A DNA stretch of 52,628 bases, taken from Porticoccaceae bacterium. GTDB lineage: Bacteria > Pseudomonadota > Gammaproteobacteria > Pseudomonadales > Porticoccaceae. Shown piece by piece: positions 16,240-25,680 of this stretch. The first letter of the stretch is position 1. The number at the start of each line of letters is the position of its first letter. A model generated the notes under the pieces. The model had not been told where the DNA came from and made no database searches. It saw only the letters and a list, made by a program, of their open reading frames with translations. The stretch covers positions 10,108 to 62,735 of the forward strand of contig JARGOV010000005.1 in NCBI GenBank assembly GCA_029212965.1. Reading direction: 5' to 3'. Made by a program: the position numbers and the translations under genes.

Positions 16240-16665
16240 TTACAATCTTGGCTCGGGAAGTCGCCAGATATAAGCCGAGACACTCAAGGCGATGCACAGC
16301 AGTAATACACTGACTTGCCATAAGGGAACGATGAAAGCAGAGATACTCATCGTTAACCACATAACTAACAAAGTGTAGTACTTAGCCTTTCTGGGAATTC
16401 CCTGACCATCAAGATATGCAAGAATATATTTACTCAATACAGGATGAGACACCAACCAGGTGTAAAATTTATTTGAGCTACGCACATAGCAAGCAGCAGC
16501 CAAAAGCAGGAAGGGCGTAGTCGGTAATATCGGTAAAAAAATCCCCACTACCCCCAACGCCACTGAAACAGTTCCTGCACTTAACAGCAGCACACGAACA
16601 AGACCCTGTGCAAATGTTTGCCGTTTATGCATTGTTTGCCTAAGACTCGCAATTGCTGATGTCAT
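16240..16665 (-). CDS. DUF454 / YbaN family inner-membrane protein
   Basis: About 141 residues from the ATG at 16665; a GTG four codons earlier (16677) is possible, but AGGTG sits about 9 bases before the ATG. The family block GVVGIFLPILPTTPFLLLAA (about 38-57) and CYVRSSNKFYTWL follow a first helix. Two more helices lie near 100-130. The role of YbaN proteins is not established. The gene is downstream of the P450 electron-transfer genes on the same strand but separated by about 200 bases. Confidence 0.88.
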   Translation of the reverse strand: MTSAIASLRQTMHKRQTFAQGLVRVLLLSAGTVSVALGVVGIFLPILPTTPFLLLAAACYVRSSNKFYTWLVSHPVLSKYILAYLDGQGIPRKAKYYTLLVMWLTMSISAFIVPLWQVSVLLLCIALSVSAYIWRLPEPRL

Positions 16666-16771
16666 AATGTTTTTCACCTGTTTTTCGCATATTCCAGTTT
16701 ATTTTGCCATCGTTATTTAATACATGTTGCAGTGGAATAGCCTTATTTTTATACCAGTAAACTTTTCGCAT
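16640..16771 (-). CDS. Possible small protein, 43 residues
   Basis: ATG at 16771 preceded by GGGAGGT about 9 bases upstream, a better ribosome site than most genes here. The product begins MRKVYWYKNKAIPLQHVL and is charged and soluble. It overlaps the 5' end of the DUF454 gene in another frame, so translational coupling is conceivable. I do not recognise it, and chance cannot be excluded. Confidence 0.3.
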   Translation of the reverse strand: MRKVYWYKNKAIPLQHVLNNDGKINWNMRKTGEKHYDISNCES

Positions 16772-16869
16772 GCTGGGCACACCTCCCTGTATGCCAACCC
16801 ATATTGTCTAATTCAAAACCCGCACTCTGCTGTAAAGAAACCACAGCGAAGTCGTTAAATTGCTGAGTA

Positions 16870-17190
16870 TTAATGCTGCCCTTCAGGTGTATAGACGATA
16901 AGACCATCCAGCTCGGGAGTCGTTATAATTTGACAACCAAGACGCGAGTTTTCGTTGCGATCATCCGTTAGCTCAAGCATGGCATCTTCGGTTTCGTCCA
17001 TAGGTTTTAGTTTGTCAATCCACGAGGGCTCAACATGCACATGGCAGGTTGCACAAGCACAAGCGCCACCGCAGTCACCATCGATACCCGGTACCATGTT
17101 ATCAAGAGCTGCATCCATCAAATTAACACCCTCTTCTAGGTTGACGTCTCTGCTGGTACCGTCGCTTTCAATGTAAGTCACTTTAATCAT
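16870..17190 (-). CDS. [2Fe-2S] ferredoxin, putidaredoxin/adrenodoxin type (P450 partner)
   Basis: 106 residues. Cluster ligands are visible as Cys40, Cys46 and Cys49 (C-x5-C-x2-C in DGDCGGACACATC) and Cys86 (RLGCQI). The acidic helix DETEDAMLEL typical of P450 partners lies between. It passes single electrons from the ferredoxin reductase to the P450. It lies 56 bases downstream of the reductase gene, in the order P450-reductase-ferredoxin found in CYP153 operons. Confidence 0.94.
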   Translation of the reverse strand: MIKVTYIESDGTSRDVNLEEGVNLMDAALDNMVPGIDGDCGGACACATCHVHVEPSWIDKLKPMDETEDAMLELTDDRNENSRLGCQIITTPELDGLIVYTPEGQH

Positions 17191-17246
17191 TTTTGATTCC
17201 CATACTTTTATTTCTCAACAATAAATACTGCAGTGCAGCGATAAAT

Positions 17247-18539
17247 TCACGCCACTTCTTGCTGTGACAGGCCTTCTTTTTTAACAGACTTAGCGGGGCT
17301 CTGAGTGTGGACATCGGCGAGGTCCTTTGCCGGAATACTCTCATCCTGCAGACGCTCAATATTGACCGCGAGTCCTTTACTGAGAATATTGCGCGCCGCT
17401 ACAAATTCAGCCGGCCGATTAATAGCGTCCACCGCCAGCAAGCGGCCCTTGCATAAATAAAATACCGCAAAAGAACGACTGGCAATATCACCGCGTACAA
17501 TGGCCTGATCGTAACCAGCATTGATACCGGCCGTTTGCAGTTTCAGATCGTATTGATCAGACCAAAACCACGGCACCTGGGCATAGGGTTTGTCTTTACC
17601 ACAAATCGTGGCAGCGACGGCTTTACCCTGATCAACCGCGTTCTGAACCGATTCAAGGCGCAGACGACGCTGATAAATGGGGTTGGGATGATTGGCGCAA
17701 TCACCCGCTGCATAAATATTGTCTACTGAAGTGCGCCCGTATTCATCGACAACAACACCATTATCACAGGACACCCCTGCTGACTCTGCCAGCTCGACAT
17801 TAGGTAACAGCCCGATGCCAACCACGACAATATCGGCCAACACCCGATAACCACTGTCGGTAACGACGGCGGCAACCTTGCCGTCACCCATATCATCTTC
17901 AATCGACTCAACACCCGTATTACAGCAGAGGGTGACGCCAGCCTGTCGATGTACGTCCTCGAAAAACTTGCCCACTTCAGGGCTTGTTACACGGCCCAAA
18001 GGTGTCGGTCGAGCCACCAGCAACGTTACCTTTAAGCCGTGCTTAAGAGCCACTGCCGCCGTTTCGAGACCAACATAACCACCACCTATCACCACTAGTC
18101 GGGCACCAGCGGTGAACTTCTCCTGCATGGCTTCAACATCTCCAAGGGTACGCAAATAATGCACCTGAGGATGGTTCGCTCCAGGACAGTCAAGCAATCG
18201 CACACGCCCTCCGGTAGCGAGGATCAGATGGCTATAATGCAGTCCTTGCCCACTGCTACAAGAAACCTCCTGCTTAATCGTATCAATCCCCCTAACCACC
18301 TCGCCTAAAAGGTGCTCCACGTTTACCTTTTCGTAAAATGCGGCAGGCTTAATAAATAAACGTTCTTTCGCCAGTTCGCCGGCAAGAAACGTTTTTGACA
18401 AGGGCGGGCGCTGATAAGGCAATACGGGCTCATCGCCAATTAGCACGACTCGACCTTCAAAGCCCTCCTGTCGCAGGCTAACCGCGGCTTGCGCACCCGC
18501 CTGTCCGCCGCCAACAATAACTACCGTTTCTGTTGTCAT
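17247..18539 (-). CDS. NAD(P)H-dependent ferredoxin reductase (FAD)
   Basis: 430 residues of the putidaredoxin/rubredoxin reductase family. The FAD site is VVIVGGGQAGAQAAVSLRQ (about 6-24), the NAD site is LVVIGGGYVGLETAAVAL (about 150-167), and the second FAD contact is VDNIYAAGDCAN (about 270). The C-terminal tail (about 400-430) is longer than usual and low in complexity. It transfers electrons from NAD(P)H to the adjacent ferredoxin. It starts 9 bases after the P450 stop, so the two are surely co-transcribed. Confidence 0.94.
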   Translation of the reverse strand: MTTETVVIVGGGQAGAQAAVSLRQEGFEGRVVLIGDEPVLPYQRPPLSKTFLAGELAKERLFIKPAAFYEKVNVEHLLGEVVRGIDTIKQEVSCSSGQGLHYSHLILATGGRVRLLDCPGANHPQVHYLRTLGDVEAMQEKFTAGARLVVIGGGYVGLETAAVALKHGLKVTLLVARPTPLGRVTSPEVGKFFEDVHRQAGVTLCCNTGVESIEDDMGDGKVAAVVTDSGYRVLADIVVVGIGLLPNVELAESAGVSCDNGVVVDEYGRTSVDNIYAAGDCANHPNPIYQRRLRLESVQNAVDQGKAVAATICGKDKPYAQVPWFWSDQYDLKLQTAGINAGYDQAIVRGDIASRSFAVFYLCKGRLLAVDAINRPAEFVAARNILSKGLAVNIERLQDESIPAKDLADVHTQSPAKSVKKEGLSQQEVA

Positions 18540-18548
18540 CGAAGATTC

Positions 18549-19829
18549 CTATTTAGGATTAATTTGCACGGGCAAGGCTTCATAGCCGCGTAAAATACAG
18601 GAATAGACACGCTTTGGCTCGCCGACCACTTCAATACTAGGCTCAGGCCAGCGCTTGAGAATTTCTTCCCACAAGACACGTATCTGCATTTCGGCCAGGC
18701 GATTACCGAGACAGCGATGTATGCCAAAACCAAAGGCCAAATGTTGACGTGGGCGTCGACGGTCGATAATAAATTGCTCAGGCGTCTCAATAGCTTCCTC
18801 GTCTCTATTGGCCGAGGCATACCACATCATCACCTTGTCGCCTTTCTTAATATGTTTGCCACCCAGTTCATAATCGGCAACGGCTGTGCGGCGCATAGAG
18901 GCCAGCGGGGTCTGCCAGCGAATCACTTCTGGTACCATCGATTCAACCAGCTCGGGGTTTGCGCAAAGTTTTTTGTACTGATCCGGGTTTTGACTCATGG
19001 CCAGAACACTGCCGGTCATACTATTACGTGTAGTGTCGTTACCACCCACAATTAAGAGCACGAGATTGCCGAGAAACTGATTCGGCGTCATTTTATTAGT
19101 GGCGTCTGAATGCGCCATCATCGAAATAAAATCGGGAGCCGGTGGCAACTTCGCACGCTCATTCCACAGACGGGTAAAGTATTCAAGGCACTTACCGAGC
19201 TCCTCCTCTTTATATTCATCAGACACAAAATTGGCCGCACCCGGCATTGCCGTGGCCACTTCTGACCAATGGGTAAGTAATTTTCGATCTTCCAAAGGGA
19301 AGTCAAACAGGGTGGCAAGCATTAAAGTGGTGAGCTCAATAGAGACTCGCTCAACCCAGTTAAAGGTTTCACCAATAGGCAGCCCATTAAGCACATTGCG
19401 GGTGCGCTCACGGATTGTATCTTCAAGGCGCGCAAGTGTTGACGCCGAAAGCATGGGGTTTACGGCTTTTCTTTGGGCGTCATGCCTGGGGTTGTCCATG
19501 CCAATAAACATTTCAACACCAAGCCCCAGGTTGCCATCGAGGATGGTAATGCCACCATTTTCAGTGGCCGATGAAAACACTTCGGGCTTGGTCTCCACTT
19601 CCATAATGTCTTTGTATTTGGTGATCGACCAAAACGGGCCAAATTCACTGTCTTTGCAGTAGTGCACCGGGTCTTCGTTACGCAAGCGCTCAAAGTAAGC
19701 CCAAATGCTGTTAGTTTGAAACAGACTTGGGTCGGACACGTTAATTTCGTCAAGCGGCACGGCATCGACGGCTTTCTGCACGGAGGCGCTGACAGCGGAT
19801 TCAATCACTTTGTTTTGATGAATATTCAT
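18549..19829 (-). CDS. Cytochrome P450, CYP153-like terminal alkane hydroxylase
   Basis: 426 residues. The haem-binding loop is FGFGIHRCLGNRLAE with Cys373 as thiolate ligand. The I-helix oxygen-activation motif GGNDTTRNSM is near 261-270, the ExxR pair is in PEVIRWQTPL, and MMWYASANRDE follows. These features match CYP153, a soluble three-component family that hydroxylates the terminal carbon of medium-chain alkanes and related compounds. AGGGG lies 7 bases before the ATG. First gene of the P450-reductase-ferredoxin operon. No regulator, alcohol or aldehyde dehydrogenase adjoins it. Subfamily assignment is by recognised motifs only. Confidence 0.92.
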   Translation of the reverse strand: MNIHQNKVIESAVSASVQKAVDAVPLDEINVSDPSLFQTNSIWAYFERLRNEDPVHYCKDSEFGPFWSITKYKDIMEVETKPEVFSSATENGGITILDGNLGLGVEMFIGMDNPRHDAQRKAVNPMLSASTLARLEDTIRERTRNVLNGLPIGETFNWVERVSIELTTLMLATLFDFPLEDRKLLTHWSEVATAMPGAANFVSDEYKEEELGKCLEYFTRLWNERAKLPPAPDFISMMAHSDATNKMTPNQFLGNLVLLIVGGNDTTRNSMTGSVLAMSQNPDQYKKLCANPELVESMVPEVIRWQTPLASMRRTAVADYELGGKHIKKGDKVMMWYASANRDEEAIETPEQFIIDRRRPRQHLAFGFGIHRCLGNRLAEMQIRVLWEEILKRWPEPSIEVVGEPKRVYSCILRGYEALPVQINPK

Positions 19830-20030
19830 TTCTGTCCCCTGTAATCAAGAATAAAAGAACTGACTTGCCATCAACTCTTGCCAATTAATCTAGGGATAGA
19901 CAGAGATAACATCAACACTCTAAAAATGACACTAGCAGTGCACAAAGTGACAACGTCTTTTTTTATTACAGGAATATCGCTCTTAACAGAGCAGATAATT
20001 AACAATTAAAACTTCTTATATCATAGGGAT

Positions 20031-20044
20031 AGGAAATATTTCCT
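20031..20044. promoter_or_regulatory. 14-base perfect palindrome
   Basis: AGGAAATATTTCCT, about 200 bases upstream of the P450 start. Self-complementary over its full length, as for a dimeric regulator. Function is unknown. Confidence 0.35.
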
Positions 20045-20184
20045 CATCAAAAAAACGATCAATAAACTTCACTATCTATCTCATAAAAAAACAATGTGCG
20101 GCAAAACACCACACATAAAAAAACCACAAACAAATCAATAAAAACTACCGCGATCATAAAAGACGCCGTTCCTTTTTATAATTT

Positions 20185-20205
20185 AAATACAAAAAAGGTG
20201 TATTT
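20185..20205. promoter_or_regulatory. Inverted repeat between thyA and the P450 operon
   Basis: AAATACA and TGTATTT arms separated by 7 bases, 21 bases in all, in an AT-rich setting about 360 bases before the P450 start. The form resembles an operator for a dimeric repressor. No regulator gene is adjacent. Confidence 0.3.
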
Positions 20206-20309
20206 TAGAACCTGTTAGCCTTGGCACGGAATCTCAGCGAACTACGTCAGAAAACTCCTTAAAAGACACAAGAGCCGGCAGAACAATAACTCTACCCCCG
20301 AACATACTT

Positions 20310-21143
20310 TTAAATAGCTATTGGTGCGGCAATAGCGGGATGAGGCTCGTAATCCTCCAAAATAAAATCTTCATAAACAAAACTGAAAATATCGCTCACA
20401 TCGCTCTTGAGAACCATTTTCGGTAAAGGTTTTAATTCACGAATAAGCTGCTTATCTGCCTGCTCTAAATGGTTTAAGTACAGGTGGGCATCACCGAGGG
20501 TGTGAATAAACTCACCGGGCTCCAGGCCCGTGACCTGAGCGACCATTAAAGTCAATAAAGCATAAGAGGCGATATTGAAGGGCACGCCGAGAAAAATATC
20601 GGCACTACGTTGGTAGAGCTGGCAGCTAAGTTTGCCATTAGCGACATAGAATTGAAAAAAGGCGTGGCAGGGTGCGAGTGCCATACGACCTTGCCCAACA
20701 TTAGCCTGAGGGGAGATACTTTCATCGGGCAGTTGCGCCGGATTCCAGGCAGAGACAATCAAGCGTCGCGAATCTGGCCGGGTGCGTAATTGCTCAATAA
20801 CTTCTGAAATTTGATCGATAGCCTTACCGTTGGGAAGCGGCCAGGTTCGCCACTGGTAGCCGTAAACCGGGCCAAGATCGCCACTATCTGTCGCCCATTC
20901 ATCCCAGATCGATACACCGTTGTCTCGCAAATATTGAGTATTAGTATCGCCTTTTAAAAACCACAGCAACTCGTGAATGATTGATTTTAGGTGTACCTTT
21001 TTGGTGGTGACAAGGGGAAAACCTGCCGCGAGATCAAAGCGCATCTGATACCCAAAAACACTGCGAGTGCCGGTGCCAGTACGATCACCTTTTTCGACAC
21101 CGTTATCGCGCACATGGCGCATCAAATCCAGATACTGCTGCAT
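20310..21143 (-). CDS. thyA: Thymidylate synthase
   Basis: 277 residues. It methylates dUMP to dTMP using methylene-tetrahydrofolate, giving dihydrofolate that FolA recycles. The catalytic Cys159 sits in [13 protein letters not shown], with [18 protein letters not shown], an N-terminal [11 protein letters not shown] and a [13 protein letters not shown] segment. It is slightly longer than the 264-residue E. coli enzyme because of an insertion before the active site (about 90-110 and 140-153). It is read 42 bases after lgt on the same strand, as in Pseudomonas. Confidence 0.97.
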   Translation of the reverse strand: MQQYLDLMRHVRDNGVEKGDRTGTGTRSVFGYQMRFDLAAGFPLVTTKKVHLKSIIHELLWFLKGDTNTQYLRDNGVSIWDEWATDSGDLGPVYGYQWRTWPLPNGKAIDQISEVIEQLRTRPDSRRLIVSAWNPAQLPDESISPQANVGQGRMALAPCHAFFQFYVANGKLSCQLYQRSADIFLGVPFNIASYALLTLMVAQVTGLEPGEFIHTLGDAHLYLNHLEQADKQLIRELKPLPKMVLKSDVSDIFSFVYEDFILEDYEPHPAIAAPIAI

Positions 21144-21185
21144 GACTACCTCATAGAATTAATGGCATAGGACTGAACTATATCT

Positions 21186-21992
21186 TCAAGCTCTGACGGC
21201 CGTCACCGAGCGTTTGCGCCAGTAGCTGTAAATTAACAGCAAAATACCACCGACAACCATCGGCAGACTCAGCAATTGACCTCGCGTGACCCAATCGAGC
21301 AAATCGAAGCCAATATGGCCGTCGGGCTCGCGGGCAAATTCAACGAGCGAACGGAACAAGCCATAACATAATAAAAACAAACCACTCACGGCACCCTCGG
21401 GGCGCGGGCGGCGAGAGTACCAAAACAAGATAATAAAGAGCAGCAAACCCTCAAGACTCGCTTGATAAAGCTGAGAGGGATGGCGGGCAATTTGCTCGGG
21501 GTCGCGAGGAAAGACCATCGCAACAGGCCAGTCGCTGGCGCGCCCCCACAGTTCCTGACCAATAAAGTTACCGATGCGACCCAAACCCAAACCAATGGGC
21601 ACCAATGGTGCGACAAAGTCTGTCACCGCCAACCAGGGCTGCTGTAGTTTGCGTGCGTAAAGTAGCAAGGCGACGATGACGCCAAGCAAGCCACCATGGA
21701 AGGCCATGCCACCCTCCCAAACACGCAGTAACCAGAGCGGATCGGCCAGCCATTTATCAAAGTTATAAAACAGGACATAGCCACAACGACCACCAAGTAT
21801 CACCCCGAAAGCGGCGTAGACAATTAGATCTTCCACCTGATCGCGACGTAGGGGTGACCAAGCGCGCTTGCTACGCGATGTTGCCAATAGCCAGGCTGCA
21901 CCAAAGCCCAGCAGGTACATAACACCATACCAATGAACCTTAAGCGATCCAAGACTCACAATAACAGGGTCAATTTCAGGGTAAGTCAGCAT
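21186..21992 (-). CDS. lgt: Prolipoprotein diacylglyceryl transferase
   Basis: 268 residues with about seven membrane helices. It transfers diacylglycerol to the lipobox Cys of prolipoproteins in the inner membrane. Landmarks are VHWYGVMYLLGF near residue 20, MAFHGGLLGV (about 94-103) and the signature LGRIGNFIGQELWGR (about 138-152). It precedes thyA on the same strand. The lgt-thyA order is conserved in many gammaproteobacteria. Confidence 0.97.
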   Translation of the reverse strand: MLTYPEIDPVIVSLGSLKVHWYGVMYLLGFGAAWLLATSRSKRAWSPLRRDQVEDLIVYAAFGVILGGRCGYVLFYNFDKWLADPLWLLRVWEGGMAFHGGLLGVIVALLLYARKLQQPWLAVTDFVAPLVPIGLGLGRIGNFIGQELWGRASDWPVAMVFPRDPEQIARHPSQLYQASLEGLLLFIILFWYSRRPRPEGAVSGLFLLCYGLFRSLVEFAREPDGHIGFDLLDWVTRGQLLSLPMVVGGILLLIYSYWRKRSVTAVRA

Positions 21993-22034
21993 AAAGATGC
22001 CTTTAATAAAGAAGGTATTATTTTATAGTTTGCG

Positions 22035-22694
22035 CTATGCACTGCGCAGATCAAGAACCGGCCAACCACGCTGTACCGCTTCTGCCAGCAATAACTCATC
22101 GGGATTAACTGCTACTGCCTGATCAACCACTTGCAGCAGCGGTAGGTCGTTAATCGAGTCGCTGTAGAAATAGCTGCCTTCAAGTGACCCACCCTTCTCA
22201 TCCAGCCATTGTTGTAACCGCGTCACCTTGCCCTGCTGGTAGCTGGGCACACCGGTAACTCTGCCCGTATAACGCCCATCGAGTTGTTCAGGCTCAGTAG
22301 CAATAATCTCGCTAATACCGAAGCGATGGCAAATAGGTTCAACAATAAAACGATTCGTAGCACTAATGACCATGAGCTGATCGCCCGCCGCACGGTGTTT
22401 TTCAACCAGCGTCTCAGCAGCGGGCAGCCACATTTTGCTAACCACCTGGCTCATAAACTTGTGATGTAAATCGACTAACTCGTGAGGCTCAAGCGTGGCG
22501 AGGGGCGCGAGAGCAAAGCGTAAATACTCATAAATATCGAGTTTACCTTGCTGGTAATCCGCGTAGAATTGCTCGTTCATGCGCGCATAATGGTCGGGGT
22601 CAACCTTGTTTTCATGCACCAGAAACTCTCCCCAAGCGTAGTCGCTATCGCCGGCAAGCAAGGTGTTGTCCAAATCAAATAGCGCGAGAGGCAT
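22035..22694 (-). CDS. HAD superfamily phosphatase, subfamily IB (SerB-like)
   Basis: 219 residues. HAD motif I is FDLDNTLLAGDSDY at the N-terminus, motif II is the Ser in VISATNRFIV, and motif III/IV is YFYSDSINDLPLL near 175-187. The helical cap resembles phosphoserine-phosphatase-like HAD-IB enzymes. The natural substrate cannot be told from sequence; some relatives act as histidinol-phosphatases. It is divergent from rppH, as in Pseudomonas, where the same three-gene neighbourhood with ptsP occurs. Confidence 0.9.
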   Translation of the reverse strand: MPLALFDLDNTLLAGDSDYAWGEFLVHENKVDPDHYARMNEQFYADYQQGKLDIYEYLRFALAPLATLEPHELVDLHHKFMSQVVSKMWLPAAETLVEKHRAAGDQLMVISATNRFIVEPICHRFGISEIIATEPEQLDGRYTGRVTGVPSYQQGKVTRLQQWLDEKGGSLEGSYFYSDSINDLPLLQVVDQAVAVNPDELLLAEAVQRGWPVLDLRSA

Positions 22695-22837
22695 GCTTTA
22701 CTCTTTCAAATCGTATCTATAAATGCAGGCAGAATACCGCCTATCTTACGCGTACTCAATGTCCCAGTTCAGTGCCATTTGCCGCACCCGGAGTAACTGT
22801 GGAACAATAGCTAACAACTATTGACGCCAGAGCAATA

Positions 22838-23344
22838 ATGGACACAATCGATAAAGATGGCTTTCGCCCTAACGTAGGTATTATTGTCGCCGATGGCAAA
22901 GGACGCTTACTGTGGACTAAGCGCATCCGCCAAAATGCCTGGCAGTTCCCCCAGGGGGGTATCGACTCTGGTGAAAGCCCCCGCGATGCCATGTATCGTG
23001 AATTACGAGAAGAAATTGGCCTCCAACAAAGTGACGTCAATATTCTCGCCAGCACCCGTGGTTGGCTGCGCTACCGCCTGCCCAAACGCTATATCCGCAA
23101 AGGCGAATCAACGACTTGCATCGGCCAAAAGCAAAAGTGGTTTTTGCTCCAGCTAAATTGTACTACTGACCAGATTCGCTTTGACTGCGGTAAAAAGCCC
23201 GAGTTTGACGGCTGGCGTTGGGTTAATTACTGGTACCCCATCAGCCAGGTGATAGATTTTAAACGCGATGTTTACCGTCGAGCTCTGAAAGAACTGGCAC
23301 AAATTCACAGCGACTTGGAAAGAAAGCTGGAGCCCCAGCGGTGA
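22838..23344 (+). CDS. rppH: RNA pyrophosphohydrolase
   Basis: 168 residues. The Nudix box lies at about 40-62 ([20 protein letters not shown], then IGL), preceded by [14 protein letters not shown] and NAWQFPQ typical of RppH. It removes pyrophosphate from 5'-triphosphorylated RNA, which starts mRNA decay. ptsP begins 7 bases after the stop, the same linked pair as in E. coli and Pseudomonas, so the two are probably one transcript. Confidence 0.97.
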   Translation: MDTIDKDGFRPNVGIIVADGKGRLLWTKRIRQNAWQFPQGGIDSGESPRDAMYRELREEIGLQQSDVNILASTRGWLRYRLPKRYIRKGESTTCIGQKQKWFLLQLNCTTDQIRFDCGKKPEFDGWRWVNYWYPISQVIDFKRDVYRRALKELAQIHSDLERKLEPQR

Positions 23345-23351
23345 GCCACAA

Positions 23352-25652
23352 ATGCTGAATTCACTGCGCAGCATTCTTCAGGAGGTTAATTCCGCCAGCG
23401 ATTTTGGCGTCTTACTGGAGATTATAGTCAAACGCGTGAAAGCAGTCATGGGCACCAGTATTTGCTCGGTCTATTTACTCGATGCCAAGCAAGACACCTA
23501 TGTACTGGCCGCTACCGATGGCCTGCTGCAGGCAGCTGTGGGCAAAGTATCGATGTCCTGCGAGCAAGGGCTGGTCGGGCTCGTCGCCCACAAGGCCGAA
23601 CCCCTCAACCTCGAGCACGCCGAGACACACCCTCGCTTCGCCTATTTCCCGGAGACCGGAGAAGAAAAATTCAGCGCCTTCCTTGGTTCACCCATCATTC
23701 ACCACCGCACCGTGCTCGGCGTTTTAGTCGTACAGCAGCAGCAACGGCGGCGCTTCGATGAAAGCGAAGAAGCTTTTCTTGTCACCATTGCTGCTCAATT
23801 GGCGGGTATTATCGCTCACGCCGATGCGACGGGGGAGCTAGCCCGCGCGCTATCACCTGAACTAGAGCCTGATAGTGCATTCAGCCAAGCCCACTATTCT
23901 GGCCTCGCCAGTGCTCCAGGCATTGGTATTGGCATCGCTGTCGTGGTTGCCCCCGCCGCCGACCTCAGTGCTGTACCCAGGCGTCTCACTCACGATATAG
24001 AGGGTGAACTCGCACAGTTTCGCGACGCCCTCAACAGCACGATTAACGACTTAAAAACAGTGCATCAAGATCTATCGGATAAGCTGAACCCCGAAGAGAT
24101 CGCCCTCTTTGACGTTTATGTCAGTATGCTCGACGACAACTCATTAGGCGGCGAAGTGTGTGAGCGCATAAAAACGGGGCTGTCAGCACAATATGCCTGG
24201 AGCCGGGTGATCCTCGAGCACATTCGCACTTTCAGTGCCATGGAAAATCCCTACCTGCGCGAGCGTGCCACCGATGTGCGTGACCTCGGCCGCCGGGTAT
24301 TGGGCTATCTGCAGCAGCAACAACACGAAGAAAAACACTACCCCGAAAATACCATTTTAATTGGCGAAGAGTTGGCTGCCCCGAACCTTGCCGATGTACC
24401 CTTTGAAAATATTCGCGCCATGGTTTCTGCCAAAGGTTCGTATAACTCGCATATGGCCATCCTCGGCCGCGCTATGGGTATACCCACGATTATGGGGGCG
24501 ATTGATCTACCCTGGACAGAGCTGGACGGCTGTGAGCTGGTGATTGATGCCCACCAGGGCCTGGTCATTAAATCCCCGACGGCTCAGCATCTTGAGGCCT
24601 ACGAAAAAGTCTACGCCGAAGAAAAAATCTTCGCCGCCGACCTGGAGGCAACGAAGGATGAACCCAGTGTCACCCTCGACGGGCAGCATATCTCACTGTG
24701 GGTCAATACCGGGCTACGCATCGACTCCATGCTCTCACTCGACCGAGGCGCTGAAGGTGTTGGCCTGTACCGCACCGAAATCCCCTTCTTTATGCGTGAA
24801 CGCTTCCCCTCCGAAGAGGAGCAGCGCCAAATCTATCGCGAGCAGTTGGAAATGTTTAGCCCCCGCCCGGTCACCATGCGCACCCTGGATATCGGCGGTG
24901 ACAAAGCTCTGCCCTATTTCCCCATTGAAGAGGAAAACCCTTTTCTTGGCTGGCGCGGCGTACGGGTAACACTTGACCACCCAGAAATTTTTCTGGTTCA
25001 ACTGCGCGCCATGATGCGCGCCAGTATTGATCTCAATAATCTGCGCATTTTATTGCCGATGATTTCCAATACTGAGGAACTCGACAGCGCCTTGGTACTC
25101 ATCAAACGCGTCTATCACGAACTCACTGCTGAAGAAGGTTATCGCTTTGACATGCCCGCCATTGGCGCGATGATCGAAGTACCGGCGGCGGTGTATCAAA
25201 TTGGCGAAATCGCGAAGCGCGTCGACTTTATATCCGTCGGCACCAACGACCTCACTCAGTACCTCCTGGCCGTTGACCGCAATAACCCCCGGGTCGCGGA
25301 GCTCTACCACAGCTTTCACCCCAGCCTTCTGAAAGCCCTGCGCATCATTATCGACGATGCAAAAAAATACCACTGCCCGGTCAGTGTTTGCGGCGAATTG
25401 GCGGGTGACCCTCTTGGCGCTATCTTGCTGGTGGGAATGGGTTATGAGTTTCTCTCGATGAGCGCAGCTAACTTACTGCGCGTCAAAGCAATACTGCGCC
25501 AGCTTAAACTAAGCGATATGCGCAAATTCGTCGAACAAGCTAGCCTGCTAACCGACACCTTTGCTATAGAAAGCTATTTGAATAAGTCGCTCAGCCAACA
25601 ACCGGGAATTGCCCGATTCATACGGCCTGGTAACAGTCCCAGTCTTTTATAA
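23352..25652 (+). CDS. ptsP: Phosphoenolpyruvate-protein phosphotransferase of the nitrogen PTS (EI-Ntr)
   Basis: 766 residues. The N-terminal GAF domain (about 1-165) is followed by the PTS enzyme I domains. The phosphorylated His is His367 in SYNSHMAILGRAMG. The PEP-binding barrel has GVGLYRTEIPFF, GWRGVRV, ISVGTNDLTQYLLAVDRNN and the catalytic Cys in CPVSVCGELAGD. It phosphorylates NPr with PEP at the head of the regulatory nitrogen PTS and does not itself transport sugar. The length matches E. coli PtsP (748). Confidence 0.97.
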   Translation: MLNSLRSILQEVNSASDFGVLLEIIVKRVKAVMGTSICSVYLLDAKQDTYVLAATDGLLQAAVGKVSMSCEQGLVGLVAHKAEPLNLEHAETHPRFAYFPETGEEKFSAFLGSPIIHHRTVLGVLVVQQQQRRRFDESEEAFLVTIAAQLAGIIAHADATGELARALSPELEPDSAFSQAHYSGLASAPGIGIGIAVVVAPAADLSAVPRRLTHDIEGELAQFRDALNSTINDLKTVHQDLSDKLNPEEIALFDVYVSMLDDNSLGGEVCERIKTGLSAQYAWSRVILEHIRTFSAMENPYLRERATDVRDLGRRVLGYLQQQQHEEKHYPENTILIGEELAAPNLADVPFENIRAMVSAKGSYNSHMAILGRAMGIPTIMGAIDLPWTELDGCELVIDAHQGLVIKSPTAQHLEAYEKVYAEEKIFAADLEATKDEPSVTLDGQHISLWVNTGLRIDSMLSLDRGAEGVGLYRTEIPFFMRERFPSEEEQRQIYREQLEMFSPRPVTMRTLDIGGDKALPYFPIEEENPFLGWRGVRVTLDHPEIFLVQLRAMMRASIDLNNLRILLPMISNTEELDSALVLIKRVYHELTAEEGYRFDMPAIGAMIEVPAAVYQIGEIAKRVDFISVGTNDLTQYLLAVDRNNPRVAELYHSFHPSLLKALRIIIDDAKKYHCPVSVCGELAGDPLGAILLVGMGYEFLSMSAANLLRVKAILRQLKLSDMRKFVEQASLLTDTFAIESYLNKSLSQQPGIARFIRPGNSPSLL

Positions 25653-25680
25653 AAATATTAAACCGAGCTGAGAAAGCCCG

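Larger units (their letters stand above)
19830..20309. other. 480-base AT-rich spacer upstream of the P450 operon
   Basis: No open frame of interest. It holds the P450 operon promoter region and the 3' side of thyA. Two palindromes are listed separately, and a looser CACT-agc-AGTG repeat lies near 19928-19938. I could not define -35/-10 boxes with confidence, and a sigma-54 site was sought but not found. Confidence 0.5.

Noticed and set aside
16741-16868. 40-codon protein-like frame between the ferredoxin and the small ORF (minus strand)
   Set aside because: It has no start with a ribosome site, no recognisable family, and could be chance.
19830-19990. Sigma-54-type promoter before the P450 operon
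   Set aside because: A TGGCAAG lies in the region, but the -12 TTGC element is absent at the correct spacing.
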